Part shown: piece after piece, positions 23,701 to 34,153 of the stretch | How the letters are laid out: every line of letters starts with the position of its first letter | Position numbering within the stretch: the stretch's first letter is position 1 | Source: Brachionus manjavacas | Taxonomy: Eukaryota > Rotifera > Eurotatoria > Ploima > Brachionidae | Length of the DNA: 64,000 bases | Direction: 5' to 3' | Assembly: GCA_019054805.1 (NCBI GenBank) | Contig: JAHQIY010000001.1 | Location: forward strand, 10,864,501 to 10,928,500 | Program-made: the position numbers and the translations under genes | Notes under the pieces: generated by a model | Told to the model about the DNA's origin: nothing | Seen by the model: only the letters and a program-made list of their open reading frames with translations | Database searches by the model: none

Positions 23701-26279
23701 TTCTGTTCTAAATTTTAGAAAAAAAAATTTGCTTTTTCATTATTTTTATGATTATGGATGATTTAGAAACTGGGTCTACCCGGTTATGTTATCAACTGAT
23801 AACATATTTTCTTATCAAACTGGTCACCTCTGGTTTTGTTATCATGATGATAATAAAAAATATTATCAAGGAAAATTGTTACCAAAAAAATTTTAAAAAT
23901 AATATTTTAATAATTTAGTTATCATTACAAAAATTATTTTAAAAAAATTTCGTTATCAAAAAAAATATAAAAATAAGTCTATTTTTTATGAGTGCCGGAC
24001 ATATTTAATTTTAAGCCACGAGGGCCTTCCATATATTAACATTAAACTTATTTTGTTATCAACATGATAACAAAACCGGGTAGACCCTGGAAACTTTGTC
24101 AAAATTATCTATACTGTTCATATACTCAAATTTTTGAATCATGGCTTTCAATATTTTTCTAATAATTTTTTTTTGAAATACGTCTTTAAAAAATAAGCTG
24201 TTGAGGCCAATTTATTAAGAATAGGAAAAAATTTTGAAAATTAAAAATAAATGTAATTTAAACATAGCATTTTATTAAAATATTTAATTTTTCATTTCTA
24301 TCATTTCAATCACATTTAGTTGAATGAATAAATTTTTTCAAAATTTGATAAATCTGATAATAGAATTCAAAGCTTAAGAGAATTTTTGAGTAGATTTATA
24401 ACTAAATTAGCTTTAATCATGGAACAAAAATCAAAAAAAGATAAAATATAAATAAATTTATTTGTTTAATTTTAAAACTCGTTCTGCAAAATGCATCCAC
24501 CGATAAAAATTTTTACTCAAAAATCAGATACTTGATGAAATTTGGACCATTTCGCTATATTAATAATTAAAATTTTTTTTTATCAAATGATTGAGATTAA
24601 ACAAAAAATTCTTGGACAATTTAATTTTTTTTATTTTAACAAATTTCAACTTTTAAGTATATACCTGTGCTCGATGTCCGGAAATGTTCAACTCGGCCAA
24701 GCAATTGCGAAAACATGTGTCCGAAAATCACGAAAAAGGTTTTGTTTTATATAATATGTGGTGATGATCTAAAAAAATATTAATAAATGATTAAAATGCG
24801 AACTAATCAAATCTAAAAAACTTTTGGATAATCGCTAAACGACAAACAAGTAATTAATAATAGTAACCGAGATTGAATTTAAATCTAGTCTGTAGCGAGA
24901 CGAGTTATTTTATACACACAATTGTAAATAGGTCCAATATTTAGTATTTAAAATGGGATAAGTAATTGTGAAGCAATTAGGTTAATGTGTTCATAGACCG
25001 GGAAGAGATGTCGATTCCAAGAGACACATTTTCGTATGTAAAGTAGTTTCCGTTTGATGTATTATTATTATTTTTTAAATTAAATGTATTTTTTATACAA
25101 TTTTAAATAACTGTTCGGGCTCTATCTTAGAGCGTCTGAAGTTTCATCCCTGAAAAATATCTCAGTAATCACCTAACTGTTCAATGCATTCAAGCTTACA
25201 CATCTAATCTTTTATTTTAAAGAAATTTTTTCTTTTTTTTTATTTTGTTAAAATTTTATTATCAAATTTTGATGTAAATTTTTTTAAACTTATTTTTTTA
25301 ACCGTGTTAAAATAAAGACTCTAAAGCCATTGAATGGTGACAGACTTAGACCTTGCATTAACCAAAACAAGCCATCAGACTCCATGGCTCAAATAAACAA
25401 AACTTAATTTAGTTCAAAAAAATAAAAATAAATTTTTAAAACAATCCAAATTTTAGTTCATAAGCATTCAGTAAGGACAGTTTTTTTCGTTTTACTAATA
25501 GTCAATCAGTTACTATTATTAATTAAAAGTTTAAGTCTTGGTGACCAAATTGAACTATTGAGACTAACAATTTCATTTTTTTTAAGAGTACGAATGCTGT
25601 ATATGTAACTTAAATCTCAAAAACCGGTTCGCCTTTCTTAAGCATAAGTACTATCACATAAATTTGGAGACATCAAGAGCTAAGCAAAGTGAGATTGATT
25701 TTTCTTCTTTAAACCTGGAAAGTAACAAGATTGAATTATTTTTAGACGAAAAAAACTGTTCTAGCCGGCCAAAGTCAGATAGTGAGGAAAATAATAAAAC
25801 CGAGGATATTTTTGATCTCAATTCATTATACAAGAGATCTTTGTCCAAGTAATTTTAGCTTCGGTGTGGCCGGCTTCCTCAATACTAATTTTTGTTCAAG
25901 CATTGAGACCTTGTTGAGCATGAATGTTCCTTTTTCGTCAAGTTCCCAGCTTGTGCTCAATGTAATTAAGTCAAGTAAAAAGAGCTTTGAAAGCTTCATT
26001 TCGAACCAAAGCGACCAGGTAAAGTCCTCTGAATTGGTAAAAATCATTCGCCAAAATAGCAGTTGTGACATTTGTATGAAGTGTTTTAGTGAGAGAAAAA
26101 AATTGGTCGCACACAAGCGTCTGTGTGAGAAAAAGTACGGAAAAAAATCTACCTCAATGAAACAAATTAGAAAACATGACTCTTCCAAAGCTGGAAAAAA
26201 GCTTAAAATAAACCAAGACCAGAACCAATTCAGCGATTCGGATTCAAGTTCAAAAAATTTGAATTTTATGTTCGATTAA
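17740..26279 (+). CDS. C2H2 zinc-finger protein with six dispersed fingers
   Basis: Six exons (17740-18015, 18076-18212, 21449-22470, 24658-24738, 25587-25781, 25837-26279) join in frame to about 717 residues. Fingers, in order: CPYC...H-x4-H; CTQC...H-x4-H; CEYPGC...H-x4-H; CARC...H-x4-H; CCIC...H-x3-H; and a last C2HC type (CDIC...H-x3-C). Fingers two to four each begin within a few codons of an exon start, and finger five likewise. Between fingers three and four lies a ~320-residue Asn/Ser/Gln-rich segment, like a transcription-factor activation region. A nuclear DNA-binding regulator is the likely role; I do not recognise the orthologue. The start is the first ATG after an in-frame TGA. 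The intron at 25782-25836 (55 nt) is inferred: it repairs a +1 frame change but could be placed otherwise. Intron 2 is 3.2 kb and holds repeats. Confidence 0.8.
19140..19328. mobile_element. partial MITE copy, 'GTTGTTTAAA' family, in an intron
   Basis: This is closely similar to 13,190-13,400: both carry GCTTTATRTCAAAAAATTTA, a GGTTTTCTRATGCAAATAG block and TTTGCCATATTTTAGAA. The right end GACTTTTAAACAACTCTGGG inverts to the family terminus, but the left end is eroded. It sits in intron 2 of the zinc-finger gene. Confidence 0.65.
19635..19863. mobile_element. third 'GTTGTTTAAA' family MITE, short form
   Basis: Left GCAGAACTGTTTAAAAGTTC and right GACTTTTAAACAACTCAGG are inverted ends, with CCGGACTTT on both sides. 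The interior differs from the 13.1-kb copy, so this is either a diverged or an internally rearranged member. It is also in intron 2 of the zinc-finger gene. Confidence 0.55.
23772..24087. mobile_element. MITE with GGGTCTACCCGGTT ends, in an intron
   Basis: The left end GGGTCTACCCGGTTATGTTATC is matched inverted at the right by GGGTCTACCCGGTTTTGTTATC. TTATCA/TGATAA motifs repeat inside. The element is 316 bp long with no coding frame and no clear target duplication. It lies in intron 3 of the zinc-finger gene. A related end fragment occurs near 47,250-47,300. Confidence 0.7.
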
Positions 26280-26381
26280 TAAAAAAAATCTGAAAACAAA
26301 AATTTTAATTTTAATCTTAATTTAAAGCATTTAAAAGCTTTTCACAGTTGTTATAAAATAATCTTTTTAAATAATATTTCT

Positions 26382-26392
26382 AGTTAAAAATG
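26382..26392 (+). promoter_or_regulatory. acceptor-like site just before the RFC3 start codon
   Basis: The sequence ATATTTCTAG ends at 26383, and the RFC3 ATG follows after only six bases. The previous gene ends 110 bp upstream on the same strand. This is what a spliced-leader trans-splice acceptor would look like, but it could also be an ordinary 5' UTR intron acceptor or chance. Confidence 0.35.
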
Positions 26393-29300
26393 TCTTTGTG
26401 GTGCGATAAACACAGGCCCAAAGAGCTCGGTCTACTTGACTATCATAAAGAACAAGCTGAACAGCTAAAAAAACTAGTAACCTATTTGAAACTAATTACA
26501 AAAAGAGTGTCGGAAATCGAATTCTAAAAATCGACTCAGCAATCGATTAGCTTGACTTTAAAAAAAAAAGATTAGGAATAGTTTTTAATCTAATGTATAA
26601 TTTATATATAATTTATTTTATGAGCAAATGTTTAATGTAGCATCATAATTTTTGATACCAGGTTAAAAAAAATTTCTCATAAATAGAAAAAAAAGTAATA
26701 AACTTTCATTAATAATATTAATATGATCCTATGCTCCAAAAAGAGTGAATAAGGAAAAATAATAAAAAAAATAATATTAATAACAAAAAAATTGAAATTA
26801 CTAAGTTGAATTAGTTAGTTTAATAATAAGAAAATTTTTTAAAAAATATACAATTTTATTTAAAAGTAACAATCATTCGGAAGAAAGATTTTCTGCTAAA
26901 TTATTATTTAAATATATGAGTTATTTAAAAAAAATATAAAATAATGATAAAAAATTTAACAATTTTCTTTGTTTATGACGGTATGAAGAGATAATTCATA
27001 AAGTATTGATTATATGATGGTCAACGGTAATTTTGCGTGAATTTTCGTAAATTTATAAAAGGTCCAAAAATTGTCTCTTCTTTGAATTAATCTTTGAAAA
27101 AATCTTTTTTTTTTGAATTTTGTAGATTTAATTATTTTTCTAACGATATTTTCTATAAATAATAAATAACGTAAATTCACAAGTTTTTATAGAAATAAAT
27201 GGTATAAATAAATAAAAAAAATGCAAAAATATATTAGTTATAAAATTGCCCAAGGCAATAGTAGCTGTCTGCGAAGAATCATTATCTGGGTGATTTTAAA
27301 CACTTTTTTTCTTACTTTTTTTATCTTTTATTCCATTTTTTACAGTATAAAAATGTCAACAGACCTAAATAAACGAAATTTTTTTACTAACTATCTGGCT
27401 CTGGACTTGAAATATTTAGAAAAAATTCTCACAACCAAAAATCCATTTTAAAAAATCAAAAAGGAATCGACAGAATTTTTTAGAAAACCCATTTTTAGCG
27501 AAAATATTTTTTATGAAAAATTATTAAAGTTTTCTTGAATTTTAAATTGAAAAAAAATTCACAATACCTCAACAACCCAAAATTCTTAATGAATCTTTGA
27601 TTAATAGATATAATCGATAATTCAATATGATTATTTTTATCATTAAAATATTTCAATAGATTAAGAAATATTTTTATCATATCATGAATTTTTTGCTAAA
27701 AATGGTTATTTTAATTAAATTTATCATAAAATTTAGTCATTCAATTCTTTATCTTTTCTTAATGTCTGGACGTTTTTTTAAGATTATATTGCGCTATTTA
27801 TTTTTGTTTAAAAAACTATTGTGTTTTTTTAAATCCAAAATCAATTTTTTTTAGAAATTATGCTTTTATAAACAAAAAAAATATAATTTCTTTAATCTAA
27901 CCTTTTAAAAGCCTAGTTTCAACCTTAATAGTGAGAGAAAAAGAAAAAAAATTATTTTAACCATTACTTAAGATTTTGAATCATTTGCGATTCATATATT
28001 AAATTTTTCGGTGTTTGTGAAATTCAATTCAACAGAATAGAAGTAAACTATAAAGTCTTTAATTTTTTTATAAAGCTCTGCGACTGCATCAAAGTATAAC
28101 AAACATAGTCACGTAAAAGATCTTTACAAAATTTACTTCAATCAAATCAATAGAAGTTAATTTCCTTTATGAATTGTAGAGTTTTTGCAGAATGTTAGAA
28201 TAATTTAATTTTTAACAAATTATTCTAATATAAGATTATCTTTATTTTTTGCTTTCAAAAACAACCTTCGTCAGAGTCTTTGGAATAAATTTTTCTGGCT
28301 AATAATTTTTATTTATTTTTTTATCTTCATGAAGCACTAACTTTTTCATGCTGAAAATAAAACTAAAATAAAAATAAAATCAAAATTCCAAACAAAATAA
28401 AATAGAAAAAAAAATTAAAAATGAATTCTAAAATTTTTAAATTAAATTCATTATGAAGATGATAAATTTTTGAAACTAAAAAATTTTCTATGAGACGATT
28501 TTCAGCACTTTAACCGACACACTTAATCAATTTTTGTTGAATAATGGTAATAATTGCTCATTTAAAGGTGCACTCTGAAGACTTTCCGCATCTTTTGGTC
28601 TATGGTCCGAATGGTGCTGGCAAAAAAACTCGAATTATGTGCGCTCTAAGAGAGCTGTATGGACCTGGTGTTGAAAAGTTACGCATAGAGCGACAGCAAT
28701 TTGAGACTCCATCGAAAAAAACCATCGAAATGACAACATTGGCGAGCAATTACCACATTGAAGTAAACGCCAGCGACGCTGGAATTTATGACCGAATCGT
28801 GATTCAGGAAATGATTAAAACGATTGCGCAAACAAATCAATTAGACGCTCAGACCCAAAAAAGCTTTAAAGTTGTGGTATTGACTGAAGTGGATAAGCTT
28901 ACCAAAGATGCTCAGCACGCCCTGCGTAGAACCATGGAAAAATATATGAATACTTGTCGGTTAATTTTGTGCTGTAATTCAACTACTAGAGTCATTCCGG
29001 CAGTTAGAAGTCGTTGTTTATCGCTAAGAGTACCAGCTCCGACAAACGACCAAATTGTTGCTATAATAAAACAAGTCTGTAAGTCTGAGAACATCTCTAT
29101 TTCTCAAGATTTGGCAAACAAAATAGCATCCAAATCGAATAGAAATTTAAGACGAGCCATGCTATTATGCGAAACAGCATACATTTCTCATTATCCATTT
29201 ACTAATGACCAGGAAATAAATGAGCCAGATTGGGAGCTTTTTCTGCGGGAGACCGCGCGCCAAATTGTGCAGCAACAATCAGTTGAAAGGATAATGCAAA

Positions 29301-29548
29301 CTAGAGACAGATTGTATGAGTTATTGTGTCACTGTATTCCTGCAGATCTGATTTTCAAAGGTCTGTTAAAAGAGCTGCTTTTGATATGTGATGGCCAATT
29401 GAAGCCACAGATTGTTGAAATCGCTGCTGACATGGAGCACAAAATGAATTTAGGTGACAAGCAAATATTTTATTTAGAGGCTTTTGTAGTCAAATTCATG
29501 TCTGTTTATAAAAAATACCTTGAGTCTAGTCTTGCTGGATGTATATAA
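26390..29548 (+). CDS. RFC3: replication factor C subunit 3 (clamp loader)
   Basis: Two exons (26390-26476, 28568-29548) join in phase 0 to 355 residues, against 356 in human. RFC3 is a small subunit of the pentameric ATPase that loads the PCNA clamp onto primed DNA in the nucleus. Seen: N-terminus MSLWCDKHRPKELGLLDYH, Walker A GPNGAGKK (residues 42-49), the LTEVDKLTKDAQHALRR Walker B region and the VRSRC arginine-finger motif, followed by the collar domain. The first exon is too short for a simple frame search but matches family N-termini closely. The 2.1-kb intron is unusually long for this window. The gene follows the zinc-finger gene after 110 bp. Confidence 0.96.
26477..28567 (+). other. 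long RFC3 intron
   Basis: This 2,091-bp intron starts GTAACC and ends TTTAAAG. A 76-residue frame inside (27,221-27,451) is hydrophobic, resembles no family, and is probably chance. A GTTTGTGAAATTCAATTCA piece near 28,015 resembles the end of the element in the potassium-channel intron. Confidence 0.5.
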
Positions 29549-30594
29549 AACTATGAGATAATGCTAAATATTTTTTTGTTCTAGATGTAAAAATTTAAAT
29601 TCAGAAGTGTAAATTTTTTTAAATATTGGATTCGAATAAAAATTTTATTTTGTTTAATTAAAATGATTAAAGTTAAAATAAGCATTTGGTCAAGCTTTAA
29701 AAAAATTGACTTAAAAATAAAAATGATTAAATTTTTTATTACATATAATATTTTTAACAAATATAATTATTTTAAACATATATTTACAATTTCAAAAAAA
29801 ACCAAAAATTCATTCTTGACTATTTTATTTATCGTTTTTCTTAGTCCAAAGTTTCAATTAAGATTTTTTAATCGTTAACTTCTACTTTGAGGTTTAGACC
29901 TTATTTATTGTAATAAAATTTGGAATTATTTTAGTGCTTAATTTTGGCAAGTAAAGTCGGACATAAATTTTTTTAACTTTATGTTCAAAGTTTTTCATTG
30001 ACAGGATGTAAACACAGGTTAAGTAAAATCACATTCCTTAATAACAGTATTCAACTAACATAAATTTTTAGGATAAATGTATCAGTTAAATTTTCATGTT
30101 TTAATTTTATGGATAAAACTCTATCTCGATGTGCTCAGTTTTCTATCCTATACTTAAAAATTCAAAGTATTAATTTTAGCAACAATAAGTGATTAAGATG
30201 ATAAAATCGCAAAATGAACAGGATAACGAAACATGACATTCAAAAGAGCCGCAAATAGCCATTACACACGTAAAAATTTAACTGATAATTTTATTCTTAA
30301 ATTTTATGTTAGTTGATTGATGTTATAAAAAGGGATTGATTTTTTAATTGGTAACTAAACACGCCTGTACATGAGAAATTTAAATCAATTAATCAATTGA
30401 ACATTTAATTTTTTATGGCATGTAATTATTAATTATGTCATTAATATTGAAATAAAAAACGAAAATTACTGAACTAAGGAACAAATGTCTTTTTTTAATT
30501 CTATTATAAAAAAAAGGTACATTAAAAAAATAATACAATTTATATCAAATTAGAACAAAATAATTAAACATAAAATAATATTCAATTTAATATT
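29549..30594. other. AT-rich sequence downstream of RFC3
   Basis: It contains a plausible poly(A) signal, AATAAA, near 29,635. The small frame at 29,663-29,878 is lysine/phenylalanine-rich and is probably chance. No other gene is seen. Confidence 0.45.
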
Positions 30595-30873
30595 TTTTGT
30601 TTGTTTGATCCAACTGGTCTACCGCGTTTTTTTTTATTTGGGTCTGTTGAGTAACGATTAGGGTGTCTTCAAGACGATATTTTTTGATATTGGCTCTTGT
30701 AAAGGCGGATCGTTCGAATCTGATTCTTCATATACGCTGATACCCAAATCATTTACATTTTGAGTTTCATTTGGCTGACGAGTTAAGGCATTGATCGTAG
30801 CTTTAGGGTGACCTGGATGAGGCTTTTATGTATAACACCAATAAACTCATCTTGTCGGAATCATCTTTAGAAG
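30595..30873 (-). pseudogene. broken ORF with an AT-hook-like end
   Basis: On the minus strand three coding-like pieces follow one another in different frames: MPSKDDSDKMSLL; then HPGHPKATINALTRQPNE and NVNDLGISVYEESDS; then STDPNKKKRGRPVGSNKQK. KRGRPVGS is an AT-hook core, which binds the minor groove of AT-rich DNA. Such tails are common in transposon-derived and chromatin proteins. Stops and frame changes suggest a decayed gene, although an unseen splice pattern is possible. Family unknown. Confidence 0.4.
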
Positions 30874-31628
30874 GCATTAAATTAATTATTAAAATAAAAA
30901 GTTTTTTTAGATATATATTTGTTTCAATTAGATCAAATTAGCCATCAGAGAAATAAAAAAGTTAATAACTCAATCATATTTGACATTATTTAATTTAATC
31001 GTCCTAACGAAAAATAATTGACACTAACATTAGTATTTTTGTTCTAGAAAATATTATTTTTGTTTTTATAATATATTATACGCTATTTTCTATTCATGTA
31101 AAATTAAATGAATTGAAGTTAATTTAACCCCTGCTTAACTTAAAAGTTAAATTTCTGATTTCATATTCTTGCGTAAAATTCGTTAAAACAAAAATTAAAT
31201 TACTTTAGAAATCATTTTTTGCCTTTTTTTCGACTAATGCAACATGTCACTATAGTCGAAAAAGGTCAAAATGAAAACCAGTGTTCGATACATTAGAACA
31301 TATCATTATAAATAGAGTGACATGTCACTAAAATCGAGCAATTACGTTATTGATTATTATTTTTTAAATAAAATTTATTTATTTACTATTTACTTTGACA
31401 AGGTCATTAAAATCAATTACCACTTGACTTATTAACAATTTAATTTTTTTTATCTTTTTTTCTATAAAATTAACTAATTAATTTTAATATTTTTATAAAA
31501 ATTTTTTTAATCTATAAAAAACATTTATTTTCGACTATTTCCATAAAATTTTAAAGAATAGATAAAAAAATAAATTTAGTCATTTATATAGAAATATTAA
31601 CTTAAAACTAGATTCAAATTATAAAAAA

Positions 31629-31985
31629 ATGGAAAAACTAATTGAGTCTGATCCGGAATTAGCTCGTTTTGTTGCCGAAATGGAACAAAGCTCACGAATG
31701 AAAAAAACTGCTGAAAAACTAACACTAGAATGCTGGGATTTGTGTGTATCAAATCCCAATGTGTCGAGATTTGACAGTAAAACCGAATCATGTCTGGTAA
31801 ATTGTGTAGAGCGATTCATTGATTCAAGTACATTTATAGTCAAAGCATTTTCAAGTCGAGCCCAGCAAACATTGTCTTCAACATCAGATTTTGCGGATTC
31901 AGAGATGGTTTATGACGATAAATTTTCAATGAGTGAATTGCCTAAAGCTGAACCGGAACAAAAATCTGGCTTTAAATTTTGGTAA
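31629..31985 (+). CDS. TIMM8A: mitochondrial import chaperone TIM8
   Basis: A single exon encodes 118 residues. Small TIM proteins form hexameric chaperones (TIM8-TIM13) in the mitochondrial intermembrane space and escort hydrophobic precursors to the inner membrane. Seen: the twin CX3C motif, CWDLC and CLVNC, spaced as in the family, followed by VERFIDSSTFIV, which is close to the TIM8 consensus. The family is usually ~90-100 residues; the extra length is a C-terminal tail after the second motif (ending EPEQKSGFKFW) that I do not recognise. An AACTAG acceptor-like site ends 17 bp before the ATG. Confidence 0.93.
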   Translation: MEKLIESDPELARFVAEMEQSSRMKKTAEKLTLECWDLCVSNPNVSRFDSKTESCLVNCVERFIDSSTFIVKAFSSRAQQTLSSTSDFADSEMVYDDKFSMSELPKAEPEQKSGFKFW

Positions 31986-34153
31986 AAACTTATCATTTAT
32001 TAATTTTAATAAAAATTTTTGAAAATAACTTTTTCTTATTTGCAAAGACAAGTTTATTTTCCGGCAAAAATTAACAATAAAAGTTAGAACGATAAAAATT
32101 AATAAAATTTAACACGTTATTTCATTTTAAAAATTATATGTAATGAAGCAAAAATATAATAATTTGAGTTAAAAAATGAGCCCACTCTATAGGCCGGTCA
32201 ATGTCTTTAAATTTTATAACTCCTGATATTCCTAGATAAATATAATATGTGTTCTCGGATGTATAAATGAGCATTTTATTTTAAAAATTTATTATTGATA
32301 TTTTAATTTTATTTTTAATTAGATAAGATAAATTTAAGGTAAAAAAAAATTAAATAAATTGTGCAAATTTTTCGTTGCTTTGAACAGCTCCTGTTTTTCC
32401 TCTTAAAAATTTTAAACTAAAAGGTCTAAATTTCGCTAATTTTTTTTTGGATCTAGTCCTACAGGAATTCTATCACTCTATTCTTTGAATTAAAATTCTG
32501 AAACTAAAGAAGATTTGGAACCATTGAAATGAGAAAATTATTATTTTTTTTAATTTTCGGATATACTTTTAATAGGACTGAAAATGTTTAATACTACTTA
32601 TTATCAAAAGGTATCTTGAAGTTTTCAGAGAGCTTACGAATTTAATGTGGAAATTTGTAGATAGTGTGGATGTTTTGCATTTCTCGGATTTTATACATTT
32701 AAAATAAATAAATTCTATTGAAAAAATGTTTTAGACTAAAAAAAAACCAAATTAATTTTTTTTTGAAATTTTAAGAAAGAATTTTTTTACATTAATTCAA
32801 TCGTCTAGATTTTTATATTAATCATTATATAAATATTTATTTTATCCTCCAATTTGAAGACAGATCATAAGATTTGTTCATCTTTAAACAATTTTTCACT
32901 CAATTTAGTTAGCTAACCATCTAAAATTTCTAATATTTATTGTGACCTTTTGCATCCTTAATTCATTACCAAATCTACCAATTTTTAATTCCATTTCACT
33001 TTAGGTACCAAAATGAGACTTGTTCATTAGTAGAATCAAGTTGATGACCTTATTCAATTGCATAACCTTCATTTATTGGTTTTGGAAATCTTGATACCAA
33101 ATTTTACTAGTAGAAGTATTTGTAACATGAATGTATTCTGTTTACCACCACTAGTTTGATGCTGATTAAGACAAATGTAAGAATAGATAATTCTAAATGG
33201 CTAGAAGTTGTTTATGTAACTAATATTACTTTTTTATCTTTAAAATTTATTAACTTTATGTGGATTATAATTTTTTATTTAAAAAAATTCTTTTATACAA
33301 AAATGATTTTTGACAAAAGAATTGTATCCAGATTAATAATTCAATTTTTTCACTAGATTCAAAAATGCTTGATTATGAAAATGAATCCGATAGTAGTTTT
33401 ATTGAAAGAATGAAAACTCACGACACTCAAGCAACTAATAGATATACAAACCAAGATAAAAAAAAATGTGCTAAATAGTTTGAATTTTATTAACCATTTT
33501 AAAATATTTGAATTTTTTTGGAAATAAAAAAAAACTTTTTTTTTCTCAATAAAATCGTTTTATGCATTAAAATTTAACTGATACGGATAGTAAATTAATG
33601 CAGGTGGAGTTAAATAAAAATTATAAAAAAAGTATAGGCCATTCTAAATATTTTATTAGTCTAAATCTCTCTTTAATTTAGGAATTTGATACCGCAGCAA
33701 TTAAGCTTAATTAATTTTTAATTTTTTGTAATATTTATCCTGAATAAGTTTTTTAAATGAATTTTATTAAAAATTTTCCGAAATGCATATATGTATTTTT
33801 TTAATTATCTTGTACTTGAATAATTTCGAAAAAAAATCAAGGGATATGTGTGTGTGATCAAATCCCAGTTTCTCATATATGGATTAGAATTATCCAAATT
33901 TTTTTGGTTTAAAGCCAATTCGGCAAGGTAATGTAATAAAAAATTAAAAAGAACAATATGGTCTTAAACTCAGCTCAAAACTCTAACAAAAATTCTAGAG
34001 TTTTTTTTATTTATAAGCCTTAAAAAAAATTAATTTAATTTTAATAGTTAAAAAAATTATTTTTTTGTATCTTTCCCATTTTATTTACATATCTCTTAAT
34101 TTTATAAATCTTTGTTTGAAAATTTTACATTGAGAGAAAAAAAGCATTGTTTT
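31986..34153. other. AT-rich intergenic sequence
   Basis: The only candidate is a 37-codon frame at 33,365-33,478 (starts MLDYENESDSSFIERMK). It follows a CACTAG acceptor-like site and the same ATTCAAA leader seen before TIM8. I cannot support it further. The rest shows no gene. Confidence 0.35.

Noticed and set aside
25849-25858. GTAATTTTAG as a 10-nt intron
   Set aside because: It is far below any plausible spliceosomal intron. A 55-nt intron just upstream repairs the frame equally well and matches local intron sizes.
27221-27451. 76-codon hydrophobic frame in the RFC3 intron
   Set aside because: It is Phe/Ile-rich, as expected from AT-rich DNA, with no family resemblance and no splice context. 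Treated as chance.
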